From Nitrospira sp. (GTDB taxonomy: Bacteria; Nitrospirota; Nitrospiria; Nitrospirales; Nitrospiraceae), in assembly GCA_005116745.1 (NCBI GenBank), contig SWDS01000010.1, positions 236,308-300,307 of the forward strand: a stretch of 64,000 nucleotides of DNA, read 5' to 3'. A program made the translations under genes and the position numbers. Below, one piece after another: positions 34,618-46,903 of this stretch. Every line of letters begins with the position of its first letter. The stretch's first letter is position 1. The notes under the pieces are model-generated. The model saw only the letters and a list, made by a program, of their open reading frames with translations. It did no database searches and had not been told where the DNA came from.

Positions 34618-35505
34618 TCACTCGACTCCTGCTGCACGACATGCTCCGAAGAACGTTGTGATGTCTTCCACGACGGGGACTCTCTGTCGGTTCCACCATG
34701 ACAGGGCTTCGATAAGATCGGTGTGATCGGCATTCGGATAGATGCGTGATCGTACGCAGCCGCCTCGTTGCTTGATACGCTGCTCCAGCCTTTCAAGATT
34801 GGCAAGTTTCACGGCTGTGTCTTTGTTGCCGTAGAGCAGCAGCATCGGCGGTTGTGTGCCGTCGATGAACGTGGTGACCTGCATGTTTGGATAATTCTGC
34901 GGTGGGCCGAATATGTCTTCCAGATCAGGTTCGTCAGGAGTAAAGGCGTAGGGGCCGGCGAGGCCGGCGAAATCGTGAACGGTCAGTGAGCGGTCTTTTC
35001 CCACGTCGGCAAGGTAGTGGGGATCAGCGGCGAGCAACGCGCCGATATGAGCTCCGGCGGAATGCCCTACCACATGGATTCGAGCTGGATTGCCGTGCCA
35101 CTCGACGATGTGATCAGAAACCCATGCCAGAGCCCTCGCCCCGTCTTCGACGAATACTGGAAAACGCACTTGGGGATACTTTCTGTAATCGGGAATGACG
35201 ACAATAAAGCCCTCCTTTACGAATGTCGCAGCGATAAACCGATAATCTTCCTTGGCCCCATAGGTCCAGCGTCCACCATAAAAAAAGACAAGCACGTCGA
35301 GTTGTTTCTCCATAGTGTTGGCGGGAATGTAGACGTCGAGTTTCTGTAATAGCTCTGAGCCATACGCCCGATCATGCTCAACAGCCATCTCGACCAAGTG
35401 GGTGGGAAGGTTGGCGGCTGTGAATGCCGCTTGGGTACAGGCAGACATCAGAAGCAGGTGGGCAAGGAGCAGGATTCTGGAGCATCGGTCTTTCACGTCA
35501 TTCAT
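34618..35505 (-). CDS. Alpha/beta hydrolase (esterase), lipoprotein-like
   Basis: A 295-residue alpha/beta hydrolase. The nucleophile elbow is VVGHSAGAHIGA (Ser). The acid may be Asp in YGNKDTAVK, and the base is His in NADHTDLI. FFYGGRWTYG stands where the oxyanion HGGG loop occurs in hormone-sensitive-lipase-like esterases. An N-terminal signal (LLLAHLLLMSACTQ) has a lipobox cysteine. I prefer the ATG at 35505. It probably cleaves small esters or amides outside the cytoplasm. Substrate unknown. Confidence 0.85.
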   Translation of the reverse strand: MNDVKDRCSRILLLAHLLLMSACTQAAFTAANLPTHLVEMAVEHDRAYGSELLQKLDVYIPANTMEKQLDVLVFFYGGRWTYGAKEDYRFIAATFVKEGFIVVIPDYRKYPQVRFPVFVEDGARALAWVSDHIVEWHGNPARIHVVGHSAGAHIGALLAADPHYLADVGKDRSLTVHDFAGLAGPYAFTPDEPDLEDIFGPPQNYPNMQVTTFIDGTQPPMLLLYGNKDTAVKLANLERLEQRIKQRGGCVRSRIYPNADHTDLIEALSWWNRQRVPVVEDITTFFGACRAAGVE

Positions 35506-35636
35506 CGGATATGGCCTCACATCGTTCTCGCTACGGCAGAAGTCAACTGTTCATAGCATGGGTTGATCGCGAAGGACTCCTGCACGTCGTAGTTCGTATA
35601 GTAACTCCTTAACTGCTTTGTGTCCTCTTCAAGAAG

Positions 35637-35665
35637 TTGACAGGGTTTGGAGGTTCCAGTAGGAT
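35637..35665 (+). promoter_or_regulatory. Promoter of the pyrimidine operon
   Basis: Consensus TTGACA (35637-35642), a 17-base spacer and TAGGAT (35660-35665). Transcription would start near 35672, about 160 bases before pyrR. The stretch 35506-35636 before it shows no gene or other motif. Confidence 0.65.
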
Positions 35666-35680
35666 GACAAAACCTTTAAT

Positions 35681-36395
<715 letters not shown>

Positions 36396-36408
36396 ATCGG
36401 AGGATCCC

Positions 36409-37332
36409 ATGAGCCTCAAGCGCAAAGATCTGCTGAGCCTCGCTTCGTTGTCTGTGGACGAGATCATGCTTGTCCTGGAGACCGCAGATTCTTTCAAGGA
36501 AGTGACTGGGCGCGAAATCAAAAAAGTGCCGGCTCTCCGAGGCAAGACCGTCGTGAATCTTTTCTTTGAGCCGAGCACCAGAACGCGTACGTCCTTCGAA
36601 TTGGCGGCCAAGCGTCTCAGCGCCGACGTGATTAACTTTTCTCCCTCCTCTAGCAGTGTGGTGAAGGGAGAAACATTGCTCGATACCGCCCGCAACATCG
36701 AAGCCATGCAGGCGGACATCATCGTCCTCCGCCACTCCTCGGCCGGCGCCGCCGAAACCCTGGCGCATGGCGTCAAGTCATCCGTCATTAACGCAGGCGA
36801 TGGATGGCATGAGCACCCGACGCAGGCATTACTCGATCTCTACACGATCCGGCAACGAGGCATGAATTTCAATGGGCTGCGCGTGGCGATCGTGGGAGAT
36901 GTGTCGCATAGCCGTGTGGCTCGATCGAATATCTATGCGCTCATCAAGCTGGGCGCCGAGGTGCGTCTGGTGGGACCGCCAACGATGATGCCGAGTCGGG
37001 TGGAGAAACTAGGCCCGAAAGTTTACTACAACATGGATGAAGGTTTGCGCGACGTACATGTGATTATGATGCTTAGGCTGCAGTTGGAGCGGCAGGGACG
37101 TGCGCAGTTTCCGACGATCCGGGAATACTCAAGGCTCTATGGCTTGACTGCTGAGCGAATGCGACTGGCCGACGCCGGCGCGATCGTGATGCATCCGGGA
37201 CCGATTAACCGAGGAGTGGAAATTGCGCCAGATGTCGCCGATAGTTTGTCCTCGGTGATTCTCGATCAGGTGGCCAATGGCGTCGCCGTGCGCATGGGAG
37301 TTCTGTACCTCATGTCCGGGGCAAATTCCTAA
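36409..37332 (+). CDS. pyrB: Aspartate carbamoyltransferase catalytic subunit
   Basis: PyrB joins carbamoyl phosphate and aspartate, the first committed pyrimidine step. The 307-residue protein has [13 protein letters not shown] (carbamoyl phosphate site), [25 protein letters not shown] and [13 protein letters not shown]. Further motifs are [13 protein letters not shown] and [12 protein letters not shown]. The ATG at 36409 follows GGAGG. A frame open from 36265 lies inside pyrR and is not real. No pyrI regulatory subunit is present, so control is probably at the RNA level. Confidence 0.97.
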   Translation: MSLKRKDLLSLASLSVDEIMLVLETADSFKEVTGREIKKVPALRGKTVVNLFFEPSTRTRTSFELAAKRLSADVINFSPSSSSVVKGETLLDTARNIEAMQADIIVLRHSSAGAAETLAHGVKSSVINAGDGWHEHPTQALLDLYTIRQRGMNFNGLRVAIVGDVSHSRVARSNIYALIKLGAEVRLVGPPTMMPSRVEKLGPKVYYNMDEGLRDVHVIMMLRLQLERQGRAQFPTIREYSRLYGLTAERMRLADAGAIVMHPGPINRGVEIAPDVADSLSSVILDQVANGVAVRMGVLYLMSGANS

Positions 37333-37361
37333 TCTGATGATTCATGAGAGAGGAGCGTTGC

Positions 37362-38648
37362 GTGTCGATATTGATTAAGGATGGTCGGGTCATTGATCCA
37401 GGTAAGTTTGACGGCATCGCCGATGTGCTGATCGAGAACGGTCAGATTGTCGCGCTAGGGTCGAATCTTTCAGCCCCGGTCGGCGTCCGGACCATTCACG
37501 CTACGGGGAAGTTGGTGGTACCGGGGTTCGTTGATGTCCACGTCCACTTTCGGGAACCGGGATTCGAGTACAAAGAAACGATTCAGAGTGGCAGTGCTGC
37601 GGCGGTTGCGGGCGGATTTACAACGGTGTGTTGCATGCCAAACACGAACCCGGTGAATGACAATCAAGCCGTCACGGAGTTTATCCTAGAGCGATCCCGG
37701 CTGGCCGGCCTCGCCAATGTGTTGCCGATCGGGGCCATCACGAAAGGCTCGGAAGGGAAGGAACTTGCGGAGATCGGTGATTTACGGCGGTCTGGTTGCG
37801 TGGCGATTTCTGATGATGGTAAGCCGGTCATGAACAGCCTGGTGATGCGGCGAGCGATGGAATATGCCGTGGCCTTTGATCTGACAGTCGTCGACCATTG
37901 CGAGGATCTGCATCTGGCAGAAGGCGGCTGTATGAATGAGGGGTTGATCTCAACCGAGCTTGGGTTGCCGGGGATCCCGTCAGCAGCTGAAGATGTGATG
38001 GTGGCGCGGAATCTCTCACTTTCGGAGCTGACAGGAGCTCGTTTGCATCTTGCCCATATCAGCACCGCCGGGTCTGTTCGCATGGTGCGGGAGGCGAAAG
38101 CTCGGGGTATCCGCGTGACGGCCGAAGCCTGTCCTCATCATTTTACGCTGACGGAAGAACTAGTGCGCGGCTATAACACCCACGCCAAGATGAATCCCCC
38201 TCTGCGTACCTGGGCCGATGTCCAGGCGATCAAGGAGGGCTTGCGGGATGACACGATCGATGTGATTGCGACCGATCATGCCCCCCATGCGACGCAGGAG
38301 AAACAGCAGGATTTCACCGAGGCCCCATTCGGAATCGTGGGACTTGAGACGGCGCTTCCGCTGACGTTGGGGTTAGTAGAGGAAGGGGTGCTGTCGCTGG
38401 AACAAGCGATTCAGAAACTGACCTCGGCTCCGGCTGCGGCATTCGGACTCAAGAAAGGGACGTTGACGGTCGGTGCCGATGCCGATGTCGTCCTCATCGA
38501 TCCGCAAGAACTGTGGGAAGTTGACCCGTCCAAGTTTCGATCCAAGAGCCGCAATACGCCGTTTGTGGGGTGGAAGGTGAAAGGGCGAGTGATGACAACC
38601 ATTGTAGGGGGCAAGATAGTGTTCGAGGACGGTCCGGTGGAGCGGTAG
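37362..38648 (+). CDS. pyrC: Dihydroorotase
   Basis: PyrC closes the dihydroorotate ring. The 428-residue sequence is of the long, class I type. It has VDVHVHFREPGFEYKET (zinc HxH), CMPNTNPVN, DHCEDLHL, LHLAHISTAGS and ATDHAPH with the catalytic Asp. I prefer the GTG at 37362 (MSILIKDGRVIDPG), with GAGAGGAG upstream, over the ATG at 37344, which has no binding site. It follows pyrB by about 30 bases. Confidence 0.96.
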   Translation: MSILIKDGRVIDPGKFDGIADVLIENGQIVALGSNLSAPVGVRTIHATGKLVVPGFVDVHVHFREPGFEYKETIQSGSAAAVAGGFTTVCCMPNTNPVNDNQAVTEFILERSRLAGLANVLPIGAITKGSEGKELAEIGDLRRSGCVAISDDGKPVMNSLVMRRAMEYAVAFDLTVVDHCEDLHLAEGGCMNEGLISTELGLPGIPSAAEDVMVARNLSLSELTGARLHLAHISTAGSVRMVREAKARGIRVTAEACPHHFTLTEELVRGYNTHAKMNPPLRTWADVQAIKEGLRDDTIDVIATDHAPHATQEKQQDFTEAPFGIVGLETALPLTLGLVEEGVLSLEQAIQKLTSAPAAAFGLKKGTLTVGADADVVLIDPQELWEVDPSKFRSKSRNTPFVGWKVKGRVMTTIVGGKIVFEDGPVER

Positions 38649-38652
38649 TGCT

Positions 38653-39174
38653 GTGCGACGGTTGCCCCACTGGGGGATGGTCGGGTGTCTTGCTCTTGAG
38701 TGGGTCGCGCTGGCTGTCTGGGTTGGAGGCATGATCGTACTGAGCGGAGCGGTGATCCCGGCGGTGTTCAATACATTCGGAGGACAGGATTCTGGGGGCA
38801 TGTTGTTGACCCGAGCATTCGACGGGTACCATCGTTTCGTCATCGGAGCTTGTGTGATCCTCAGCGCTGCGGTGTGGTATCGTTGGTGGAGTGGGAATCC
38901 AATCGTGGCGGTCGGTCGGGGTGAGGTGATCGTCCTGGCCAGCATGGTGCTCATAGCCGGGCTCATCATGATGGTATTGCACCCCAATGCCGTGGCGCTT
39001 CAAGCCCAGGCATTCGCAACAAAAGATGAGACAGCCAAGAAAGCGGCGTTAGAGGCGCTGTTTCGTGTGCTTATGCCGACTCGGTCGTTGTATATGATGA
39101 ATCTGGTCTTGGGCATCGTGCTTGTCGTGATCAAGGTGAACGGTTCACTTGATCTGAATAGAAAGCAGTCGTGA
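38653..39174 (+). CDS. DUF4149 membrane protein
   Basis: A 173-residue membrane protein of the DUF4149 type with four helices (about residues 10-38, 62-80, 90-112 and 142-163). The region between helices three and four is helical ([22 protein letters not shown]) and matches the spacer typical of the family. It starts with GTG 4 bases after pyrC, and its TGA overlaps the GTG of carA, so it is translated inside the pyr operon. Why a membrane protein sits here is not known. Confidence 0.8.
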   Translation: MRRLPHWGMVGCLALEWVALAVWVGGMIVLSGAVIPAVFNTFGGQDSGGMLLTRAFDGYHRFVIGACVILSAAVWYRWWSGNPIVAVGRGEVIVLASMVLIAGLIMMVLHPNAVALQAQAFATKDETAKKAALEALFRVLMPTRSLYMMNLVLGIVLVVIKVNGSLDLNRKQS

Positions 39175-40343
39175 AAAAAGCATTACTGGCACTAGCAGAC
39201 GGAACGGTGTTCGAAGGCCGCGCTCTTGGCTACGAGGGCGAAACGGTTGGAGAGGTCGTCTTTAATACGGCGATGACCGGTTATCAAGAGGTTCTGACCG
39301 ATCCATCCTATAAAGGACAGATCATCACGATGACCTGTCCCCATATCGGAAACTATGGTGTCACACCTGAAGATGTAGAATCCGGTCGGTCATGGGCAGA
39401 GGGGTTCGTGGTCATGGAAGCCAGCCGTCTCGCCAGTAACTGGCGAAGTCGACAGACCCTTCAGGAATCACTTGCGGAAGCAAAGGTGGTTGCGATCGAG
39501 GGCATCGATACGAGAGCCTTAACAAGGCACTTACGCGAGCATGGGTCACAGCAGGGAGTCATCACGCATCTTGATCTCGACCCCGATCGAGCTGTGCAAC
39601 GAGCCAGGCAGGCTCCCGCTATTATCGGTCGAGATTTGGCTGCTGAGGTCACCTGCGCACGTTCCTATGACTGGACAATGGGAACCGGAGATTGGGCACC
39701 GTTGGCACACGGTAAGGAACGTGGACCGTCCAGGCCTTGGCGAGTTGTAGCCTATGATTTCGGTATTAAACACAACATTCTGAGACGATTGGTGGATGTC
39801 GGCTGTCAGGTGACGGTAGTGCCAGCTGCGACATCAGCAGAGGAAGTCTCGGCTCTACAGCCAGACGGCATTTTCCTTTCAAATGGACCTGGCGATCCGG
39901 AAGGCCTTCCCTATGCCGTGAAGACAATGGAGAAACTGATCGGCCGCTATCCGATCTTTGGCATTTGCTTGGGCCATCAGATTCTCTGCTTGGCCTTTGG
40001 CCTCAAGACCTATAAGCTGAAGTTCGGTCACCATGGGGCGAATCATCCTGTGATGGATCTGCGGACGAGAAAAGTCGAAATCACGTCGCAGAACCATAAT
40101 TTTGCCGTGCAGGGTCCTACATCATTCCGTGAAGTACCGAAGTTCCCACCAGTGGTCGATACCCGCTATGGCAACCTGTCGCTCACCCATGTCAGTTTGA
40201 ACGACTACTCGATTGAGGGGATGGCCTGTCTCGATCACCCGGTCTTCTCGGTCCAATACCACCCGGAAGCGGCACCGGGACCTCATGATGCTGCCTATTT
40301 GTTCGATGAATTCGTGCGTCTTATGGAGACTCATCATGCATAA
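39171..40343 (+). CDS. carA: Carbamoyl-phosphate synthase small subunit
   Basis: CarA is the glutaminase that feeds ammonia to CarB for carbamoyl phosphate. The 390-residue protein begins [15 protein letters not shown] and has [19 protein letters not shown]. The class I amidotransferase core has Cys266 in IFGICLGHQ, then SQNHNFAV. It closes with [14 protein letters not shown], which holds the catalytic His and Glu. The GTG overlaps the end of the DUF4149 gene (GTGA). carB lies two genes downstream rather than next to it. Confidence 0.96.
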   Translation: MKKALLALADGTVFEGRALGYEGETVGEVVFNTAMTGYQEVLTDPSYKGQIITMTCPHIGNYGVTPEDVESGRSWAEGFVVMEASRLASNWRSRQTLQESLAEAKVVAIEGIDTRALTRHLREHGSQQGVITHLDLDPDRAVQRARQAPAIIGRDLAAEVTCARSYDWTMGTGDWAPLAHGKERGPSRPWRVVAYDFGIKHNILRRLVDVGCQVTVVPAATSAEEVSALQPDGIFLSNGPGDPEGLPYAVKTMEKLIGRYPIFGICLGHQILCLAFGLKTYKLKFGHHGANHPVMDLRTRKVEITSQNHNFAVQGPTSFREVPKFPPVVDTRYGNLSLTHVSLNDYSIEGMACLDHPVFSVQYHPEAAPGPHDAAYLFDEFVRLMETHHA

Positions 40344-41286
40344 CCGTGTTCTCATTGGGGTCATCGGACTGGTGCTGTCTGGATGCACGTTTAATTTCCC
40401 ACTGTTTCCAGGCCCGGGGCCTCTGCAAGAGGCGCAGGTCGAGGGGACCGGTAAAGCAAAAGTGCTGCTGATCGAAATTTCCGGGATGATCAGCTCTCAG
40501 GAAAAAGATGGACTCCGGTCCGCACCCAGCATGATTGCAAGCGTGAAGGAACAGCTGACCCGGGCGGCTAAGGATGAGAACATCAAAGCCGTTGTGCTTC
40601 GTATCAACACGCCTGGGGGAACAGTGACGGCGTCGGATATTATTTATCACGAGCTGAAAACGTTCAAAGCCAGTCGCAAGGTCCCCATTGTGGCATCTAT
40701 TATGGATCTAGGGACTTCAGGGGGCTACTATATCGCCGCCGCCGCGGACACGGTACTGGCGCATCCTTCATCCGTGACCGGCAGTATCGGCGTGATCATG
40801 CTCACCATGAATGCGCGAGGGCTGTTGGAGAAGGTGGGCGTGGAGGCTACGGCTGTGACGTCGGGGCCTCGCAAAGATATGGGTTCGCCGTTTCGGACCA
40901 TGACGACTGAAGAGCGCGCCATCTTTCAAGGGCTGATCGATTCGTTTTATCAGCGGTTTTTGAATGTCGTGCAGGAAGGCCGCTCTAATTTACAGATGGA
41001 GCAGATCAAACGGTTAGCTGATGGACGAATCTATACCGGAGAGCAAGCGAAGGAGGCTGGTTTGGTCGATGGGATCGGCTATCTCGAGGACGCAGTCGAA
41101 TTAGCCAAGAAGAAAGCTGGTCTGACGGAAGCTCGAGTCGTGACGTACCAACGGCCTGGAGAATATTCGAACAACGTCTATTCCAAACTGTTGGCGCCGA
41201 GTGGGCTTGCTAGTCTTGCCGATCTCGATCTCCTGACAGTTGTCCGTGGGGGAACTCCCCAGTTCATGTATATGTGGATGCCATAG
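40336..41286 (+). CDS. sppA: Signal peptide peptidase SppA
   Basis: A 316-residue SppA of the short form, a serine protease with a Ser/Lys dyad that cuts leftover signal peptides in the membrane. The nucleophile region is [18 protein letters not shown], and the fold contains [20 protein letters not shown] and [15 protein letters not shown]. The N-terminus is a lipoprotein signal (IGLVLSGC). The ATG at 40336 overlaps carA by 8 bases, so it is translated with the operon. The more usual neighbour here would be carB. Confidence 0.92.
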   Translation: MHNRVLIGVIGLVLSGCTFNFPLFPGPGPLQEAQVEGTGKAKVLLIEISGMISSQEKDGLRSAPSMIASVKEQLTRAAKDENIKAVVLRINTPGGTVTASDIIYHELKTFKASRKVPIVASIMDLGTSGGYYIAAAADTVLAHPSSVTGSIGVIMLTMNARGLLEKVGVEATAVTSGPRKDMGSPFRTMTTEERAIFQGLIDSFYQRFLNVVQEGRSNLQMEQIKRLADGRIYTGEQAKEAGLVDGIGYLEDAVELAKKKAGLTEARVVTYQRPGEYSNNVYSKLLAPSGLASLADLDLLTVVRGGTPQFMYMWMP

Positions 41287-41367
41287 GGAGAGAAGGCGCC
41301 AATCGCATGACTGAGAGTATCGAGACTGATAAGATGATGCGAAGCGGCCTTGATCGTGAGATTCGAG

Positions 41368-42330
41368 ATGACAGAGTCGGCAGATCAGCAGATCGACCTC
41401 CTGTTTTCAACGCCCATCGAGCGTCGTGCGTTGCTTCGCCATTGGGCTCGCGGAATATGGGGAGTGACGTGCCTTTCGTGTCTTGGAACAACGGCTGGTG
41501 TGCTTGCAACTCTGGGGGGATGTGTCCGCGCGCCAGGAACGGCACGAGATCAATTCATCTATATCTCTGAGGAAAAAGAAATGGCGATGGGCATCAGCGG
41601 CTATCGCGAATTACTGCGACAGGCTCCAATCAGTAACGATCCTGAGTTAACTGAGATGGTCAACCGGGTTGGTCAGCGAATTGCCGCGGTGGCCAATAAA
41701 CCAGAGTATGAGTGGGAGTTCGCCATTATTCGGGACGACCGCATGATCAACGCCTTCGCGCTTCCGGGTGGCAAGGTTGCCGTGTTCACGGGCATTCTAA
41801 AGTTGACGAAGAACGAAAACGGGTTAGCAACCGTGATTGGGCATGAGGTGGCGCATGCGCTTCAACGCCATGGGGCAGAGCGGTATAGCCGAAGTATCCT
41901 TGAAACGATCGGCCAAGTCGGTGCGTTGGCAGCCGGAGCCGCAGTCGGTCGTCCGGATGCGGCGATGGCGGCGATGAGTGCCTATGGAGTTGGGGTTTCG
42001 CTGCCGTTTGGAAGAAAACAGGAATCGGAGGCCGACTATATCGGACTGAAGTTAATGGCGCAGGCTGGCTATGACCCTCGAGAGGCCGTGCCATTTTGGG
42101 AGCGCATGAGCGGGTGTCCCAGGCAGATGATCGATAAGGTCTGTTTTCGGTCGAAACATAATGTCCCGGAGTTTTTGTCCACACACCCCTCCGATCTGGC
42201 GCGTATCAACCAGATTGAAACGTGGCTGCCGGAGGCCATGAGGTATTATCATGCGGCGCAGGGCGATGCTCCCTCTGTACCGCCGGTCCCGTATCACCCA
42301 CGGATTGGTCCCGCGCTTCCGTCCAGCTGA
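41368..42330 (+). CDS. M48 family metalloprotease
   Basis: About 320 residues. The N-terminal region has a basic stretch and a hydrophobic signal ending LATLGGC, suggesting a lipoprotein or an anchored periplasmic protease of the BepA/LoiP type. The zinc motif is [20 protein letters not shown]. The downstream glutamate ligand is in [37 protein letters not shown] near the end is typical of this group. The ATG at 41368 is my choice. A TTG at 41350 adds six residues. Confidence 0.9.
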   Translation: MTESADQQIDLLFSTPIERRALLRHWARGIWGVTCLSCLGTTAGVLATLGGCVRAPGTARDQFIYISEEKEMAMGISGYRELLRQAPISNDPELTEMVNRVGQRIAAVANKPEYEWEFAIIRDDRMINAFALPGGKVAVFTGILKLTKNENGLATVIGHEVAHALQRHGAERYSRSILETIGQVGALAAGAAVGRPDAAMAAMSAYGVGVSLPFGRKQESEADYIGLKLMAQAGYDPREAVPFWERMSGCPRQMIDKVCFRSKHNVPEFLSTHPSDLARINQIETWLPEAMRYYHAAQGDAPSVPPVPYHPRIGPALPSS

Positions 42331-42347
42331 TCGACCATCACAACACC

Positions 42348-45300
42348 ATGCCAAAACGTACGGACATTCAGTCAATCCTCATGATCGGTTCCGGTCCGAT
42401 CGTCATCGGCCAAGCCTGTGAATTTGATTATTCCGGCACACAGGCCTGCAAAGCCCTCAAAGCGGAGGGGTACAAAGTCATTCTCATCAACAGCAATCCG
42501 GCGACGATCATGACGGATCCAGAGATGGCTGATCGGACATATGTCGAACCGATTACCTTAGATGTGGTTGAGAAGGTAATCGAGCGAGAGCGCCCGGATG
42601 CCTTGCTTCCGACCATGGGCGGACAAACGGCGCTGAACACCACCATGGGATTGGTGAAGCGAGGGGTTCTCGAGAAATACAAAGTCGCGCTCATCGGCGC
42701 GTCGGCGGAAGCGATTCATAAAGCGGAGGATCGGGATGCCTTCAAACAGGCGATGCATCGAATCGGCCTGCGAGTGCCGACGAGCGGCACGGCGCATACG
42801 CGACAGGAAGCGCTGGCCATTCTGGAGACGGTCGGCTTCCCCGCGATCATTCGGCCGTCCTTTACCATGGGGGGGACCGGCGGAAACATCGCGTACAATC
42901 GTGAGGAATTCGAGCGGCTGATCGATTGGGCGTTGGCCATGAGTCCGGTCAGTCAGGTGTTGATCGAAGAGTCGGTCATTGGATGGAAAGAATATGAATT
43001 GGAGGTCATGCGCGACCTGAAAGACAATGTTGTGATCATCTGCCCTATCGAAAATTTCGATCCGATGGGCGTGCATACAGGAGACAGCATCACGGTCGCG
43101 CCAGCCATGACGTTGAGCGATAAAGAATACCAACGGATGCGGAACGCAGCACTGCGTATCATCCGAGAGATCGGGGTTGATACGGGAGGATCAAACATTC
43201 AGTTCGGTATCAACCCTGCCAACGGGGAGATGGTTGTCATCGAAATGAATCCTCGGGTCTCTCGAAGCTCAGCGTTGGCCTCAAAGGCCACCGGGTTCCC
43301 GATCGCCAAGATCGCGGCCAAGCTCGCTATCGGCTACACGCTGGATGAGATCTCCAATGACATTACCGGTGTCACGAGGGCTTCCTTTGAACCGGCGATC
43401 GATTACGTAGTTGTTAAGATTCCGAGATTTGCTTTTCAGAAGTTCAAGGGGGCCGATCCGACCTTGACGACGCAGATGAAATCGGTCGGGGAGGTGATGG
43501 CGATCGGACGTACCTTCAAGGAGTCTCTCCAAAAAGCCATTCGCTCCCTGGAGTTAAACCTCAATGGGTTGGCGTCCCGGTTTGGGCTTGATCGAGGTAT
43601 TTCAGCCGAGTTTAACCGGTCAGAAGCGATCGAGAAGCTCAACCGGGTGCTGCGGACACCAGTAGCTGAACGACTGTGGTATGTGGCCGATGCCATGCGC
43701 CTGGGATTCACGGACGAGGAACTGTTTGCCACGACCAAGATAGATCCCTGGTTTTTAGACCAAGTGAGACAACTGGTGGACTTCGAACACATGCTTGCTG
43801 GTCATGCTGCCAACCCAGCGACCGTGTTGGGTAGTGAGTTGCTCTGGGAGGCGAAAGAACTCGGATTTTCGGATGATCGGATCGCACAATTGCTCGGATG
43901 CGAGCCGGGTGCAGTTCAGATCGCACGGACACAACAAGGGGCACGCGGAGTCACCTATAAACGAGTTGATACCTGTGCTGCTGAGTTCGAGTCGCAGACA
44001 CCGTATCTCTATTCCACCTACGGCAGGGAGTGTGAAGCCCGGCCATCAAACCGACAAAAGGTCGTGATTCTTGGCGGAGGCCCGAATCGAATCGGGCAGG
44101 GGATTGAGTTTGACTACTGCTGTGTTCATGCGGCCATGGCGCTTCGAGAGGAAGCGGTCGATACGATTATGGTCAACTGCAACCCGGAAACCGTCAGCAC
44201 GGATTACGATACCTCCGATCGACTGTACTTTGAGCCACTGACGCACGAAGATGTGCTCAATATTGTGCATCGTGAGCAGCCGCTTGGAGTGGTCTTGCAG
44301 TTTGGGGGGCAGACGCCGTTGAAACTCGCGCTTTCGCTCTCGAACGCCGGTGTGAAGATTCTCGGGACTAGTCCTGATGCGATCGATTTGGCGGAAGATC
44401 GAGAGCGGTTCCGGGAACTTCTCAATCGGTTGGGGTTACGGCAGGCGGAAAGCGGAATCGCCCGATCCATTGAGGAAGCGGTGCAAATCGCCGGACGGAT
44501 CAGCTATCCGGTCATGGTCCGTCCATCCTATGTGTTGGGTGGCCGGTCGATGCAGATTGTCTATGATGAAGTCGGCTTGCTGGAGTACATGCATTCCGCC
44601 GTCAAGGCGTCGCCCAATCATCCGGTCTTGATCGACAAGTACCTGGCCGATGCCATCGAAGTCGATGCCGATGCGATTTCGGACGGTGAAACTGTGGTCG
44701 TGGCAGGAATCATGGAGCATATCGAAGAAGCTGGTGTCCATTCAGGCGATTCGGCCTGCTCCCTTCCTCCCTATACACTCGACAAGACCATTGTGCGTGA
44801 GATTGAGCGTCAGATGTGCATGTTAGCGCTGGAGTTGGGGGTTATCGGGCTCATGAATGCACAGTTTGCCGTCAAAGGGCAGACGATTTTTGTCCTTGAG
44901 GTCAATCCACGCGGATCTCGGACCGTGCCATTCGTCAGCAAGGCGATCGGCGTACCCCTCGCAAAGTTGGCCATGAAAGTGATGATGGGGAGAACGCTCA
45001 AGGAACTCGGATTTACGAGCGCTCCTCTCCCCAAGCATTTTTCGGTCAAAGAAGCGGTGTTTCCATTCAATCGATTTCCCGGGGTCGATGTGCTGCTGGG
45101 GCCGGAGATGAAATCGACCGGTGAAGTGATGGGTATCGACGAAGATTTTGGATGGGCGTTCGCAAAATCACAAGCAGGGGCAGGGGCGGTGTTGCCGACG
45201 TCAGGAACTGCCTTTATCAGTGTGAAAGCCTCCGACCGTCCCGCTGCGTTGGAAGTGGGTAGGGCGTTAAACAAGTTGGGGATGCGTATTCAGGGAACGA

Positions 45301-45599
45301 GTGGGACAGCGGGGTATTTACGTGAACATGGGCTTACCGTGGAAATTGTGAACAAGGTGACTGAGGGGAGGCCGCACATCGTCGATCACATCAAGAATGG
45401 CTCGATCGCCCTCGTCGTGAATACGGTACGAACGGCCTCGGCGCATCTGGACTCGTTAGCCATCCGGCGGGAAGCCCTTCATCGCAGCATTCCGTATTTC
45501 ACGACGATGAGGGGCGCGCATGCTGCGGTGATGGGTATCGAAGCGATCGTCAAAAAGGGCTTAGCAATTCGCACATTGCAAGAGTATCATCGGCCATAA
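42348..45599 (+). CDS. carB: Carbamoyl-phosphate synthase large subunit
   Basis: CarB makes carbamoyl phosphate from bicarbonate, ammonia and two ATP. The 1083-residue protein has the two ATP-grasp halves. The first begins [22 protein letters not shown]. The second begins [22 protein letters not shown]. The C-terminal MGS-like regulatory domain is about residues 950-1083. Conserved loops such as [16 protein letters not shown] and [16 protein letters not shown] are intact. The ATG at 42348 gives the standard N-terminus. An earlier frame start lies inside the M48 gene. Confidence 0.97.
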   Translation: MPKRTDIQSILMIGSGPIVIGQACEFDYSGTQACKALKAEGYKVILINSNPATIMTDPEMADRTYVEPITLDVVEKVIERERPDALLPTMGGQTALNTTMGLVKRGVLEKYKVALIGASAEAIHKAEDRDAFKQAMHRIGLRVPTSGTAHTRQEALAILETVGFPAIIRPSFTMGGTGGNIAYNREEFERLIDWALAMSPVSQVLIEESVIGWKEYELEVMRDLKDNVVIICPIENFDPMGVHTGDSITVAPAMTLSDKEYQRMRNAALRIIREIGVDTGGSNIQFGINPANGEMVVIEMNPRVSRSSALASKATGFPIAKIAAKLAIGYTLDEISNDITGVTRASFEPAIDYVVVKIPRFAFQKFKGADPTLTTQMKSVGEVMAIGRTFKESLQKAIRSLELNLNGLASRFGLDRGISAEFNRSEAIEKLNRVLRTPVAERLWYVADAMRLGFTDEELFATTKIDPWFLDQVRQLVDFEHMLAGHAANPATVLGSELLWEAKELGFSDDRIAQLLGCEPGAVQIARTQQGARGVTYKRVDTCAAEFESQTPYLYSTYGRECEARPSNRQKVVILGGGPNRIGQGIEFDYCCVHAAMALREEAVDTIMVNCNPETVSTDYDTSDRLYFEPLTHEDVLNIVHREQPLGVVLQFGGQTPLKLALSLSNAGVKILGTSPDAIDLAEDRERFRELLNRLGLRQAESGIARSIEEAVQIAGRISYPVMVRPSYVLGGRSMQIVYDEVGLLEYMHSAVKASPNHPVLIDKYLADAIEVDADAISDGETVVVAGIMEHIEEAGVHSGDSACSLPPYTLDKTIVREIERQMCMLALELGVIGLMNAQFAVKGQTIFVLEVNPRGSRTVPFVSKAIGVPLAKLAMKVMMGRTLKELGFTSAPLPKHFSVKEAVFPFNRFPGVDVLLGPEMKSTGEVMGIDEDFGWAFAKSQAGAGAVLPTSGTAFISVKASDRPAALEVGRALNKLGMRIQGTSGTAGYLREHGLTVEIVNKVTEGRPHIVDHIKNGSIALVVNTVRTASAHLDSLAIRREALHRSIPYFTTMRGAHAAVMGIEAIVKKGLAIRTLQEYHRP

Positions 45600-45621
45600 C
45601 CTGTTCAGGAGCGACCAGAGC

Positions 45622-46098
45622 ATGCCGACACCAATTACGAAGAAAGGCTACGAGGCGTTAAAGGTAGAATTGGATCGTTTGCGCAAGGTCGAGCGGCTCA
45701 AAAACATCGAAGCCATCGCGGAAGCCAGAGCGCATGGCGATCTTAGTGAGAACGCCGAGTATGACGCCGCCAAAGAGCGCCAAGGCTTCATCGAATCGCG
45801 CATCGCTGAACTCGAAACCAAGCTGGCCGATGCCCGCGTGGTGGAGATCGCCGGACGCATCAGCGAGACGATCGTCTTCGGTGCGACGGTCTTGGTTGTT
45901 GAACAGGAGTCTCAAGCCAAGAGACAGTATACCTTGGTTGGACAAGACGAAGCCGACATGAAATTCAACAAGATCTCAGTGCAGTCCCCTGTTGGGCGAG
46001 CGCTGATTGGAAAGCGTGTTGGAGACTTCGTGGAAGTGAAGACACCTGTCAAGATGGTCGAATACGAGGTCATGGAGATCAAATTCGAGGAACTCTGA
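45622..46098 (+). CDS. greA: Transcription elongation factor GreA
   Basis: GreA rescues backtracked RNA polymerase by stimulating cleavage of the nascent RNA. The 158-residue protein has the N-terminal coiled coil (ITKKGYEALKVELDRLRKVERLKNIEAIAEARAHGDLSENAEYDAAKERQG) with the acidic tip residues DLSENAEYD. A C-terminal FKBP-like domain follows, ending SPVGRALIGKRVGDFVEVKTP. Full length. It sits 22 bases after carB, and its stop is next to the following GTG start. Confidence 0.97.
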   Translation: MPTPITKKGYEALKVELDRLRKVERLKNIEAIAEARAHGDLSENAEYDAAKERQGFIESRIAELETKLADARVVEIAGRISETIVFGATVLVVEQESQAKRQYTLVGQDEADMKFNKISVQSPVGRALIGKRVGDFVEVKTPVKMVEYEVMEIKFEEL

Positions 46099-46099
46099 C

Positions 46100-46897
46100 G
46101 TGCAGGATGCACGCCCCCTTATCACGCTGCTGACGGATTTTGGCGAGCGGGATTGCTTCGTGGCAAGCATGAAAGGGGTTATTCTGTCGATCAATTCTAC
46201 CGCTGCCGTCGTCGATCTCTCTCATCAAATTGCCTCTCATCAGATTCAGGAAGCCGGGTACTTTCTCAAGTCTTGTTATCGCTATTTTCCAGCAGGAACT
46301 ATCCATGTTGCTGTGGTCGATCCCGGAGTCGGAACCGAGCGACGGGCATTGCTCGTGTCCGCGGCCGGTTCATTTTTTGTCGGACCGGATAATGGGTTGT
46401 TCAGTGAACTCCTAGAGCAGGAGCAGGGGGCGAAGATATGGCAGATCGTGAATCAGGACTATCGTCTTGAAACGATAGGGTCGACCTTTGATGGGCGAGA
46501 TGTGTTCGCGCCGGCTGCTGCATGGTTGAGCAAAGGCGTGCCACCGGCATTTTTTGGGCCGGTGGTCCAGGATCCGATTCACCGTTCCGTGGCGATCCCC
46601 GTGTGGCATGAAGAAGTGCTGATCGGCAGGATTGTCTCCGTCGATCGCTTCGGGAATCTCATCTCTAATATCACTGCGAGGCAGGTGAGGGAGTTTCGGG
46701 CAGTCGGGGGGCAATCTCTCGAGATTTATGTTGGAGCCTATGTCATCAATGATTTGGTTGGGAGTTACAGCCAGGGCAATCGAGAGAGTCCCTCTGCGCT
46801 CATCAATAGTAGTGAGAATTTGGAAATCTTTTTGCAGGAAGATAGCGCGGCGCGCTGTCTGCAAGTTGGTGTGGGAGAAGAAGTTCGTCTGTGCTAA
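46100..46897 (+). CDS. SAM hydroxide adenosyltransferase (DUF62)
   Basis: A 265-residue DUF62/SAM_adeno_trans protein, which hydrolyses S-adenosylmethionine to adenosine and methionine. Landmarks are ITLLTDFGERDCFVASMKGVI at the start, VVDLSHQI, HVAVVDPGVGTERRALL, FVGPDNGLFS and RIVSVDRFGNLISNI. It starts with GTG one base after the greA stop, as the last gene of the pyr-led run. The physiological need for SAM breakdown here is unclear. Confidence 0.92.
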   Translation: MQDARPLITLLTDFGERDCFVASMKGVILSINSTAAVVDLSHQIASHQIQEAGYFLKSCYRYFPAGTIHVAVVDPGVGTERRALLVSAAGSFFVGPDNGLFSELLEQEQGAKIWQIVNQDYRLETIGSTFDGRDVFAPAAAWLSKGVPPAFFGPVVQDPIHRSVAIPVWHEEVLIGRIVSVDRFGNLISNITARQVREFRAVGGQSLEIYVGAYVINDLVGSYSQGNRESPSALINSSENLEIFLQEDSAARCLQVGVGEEVRLC

Positions 46898-46903
46898 GTC
46901 GTC

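Noticed and set aside
38373-38987. 204-codon minus-strand frame across pyrC and the DUF4149 gene
   Set aside because: It is a shadow of two well-supported plus-strand genes.
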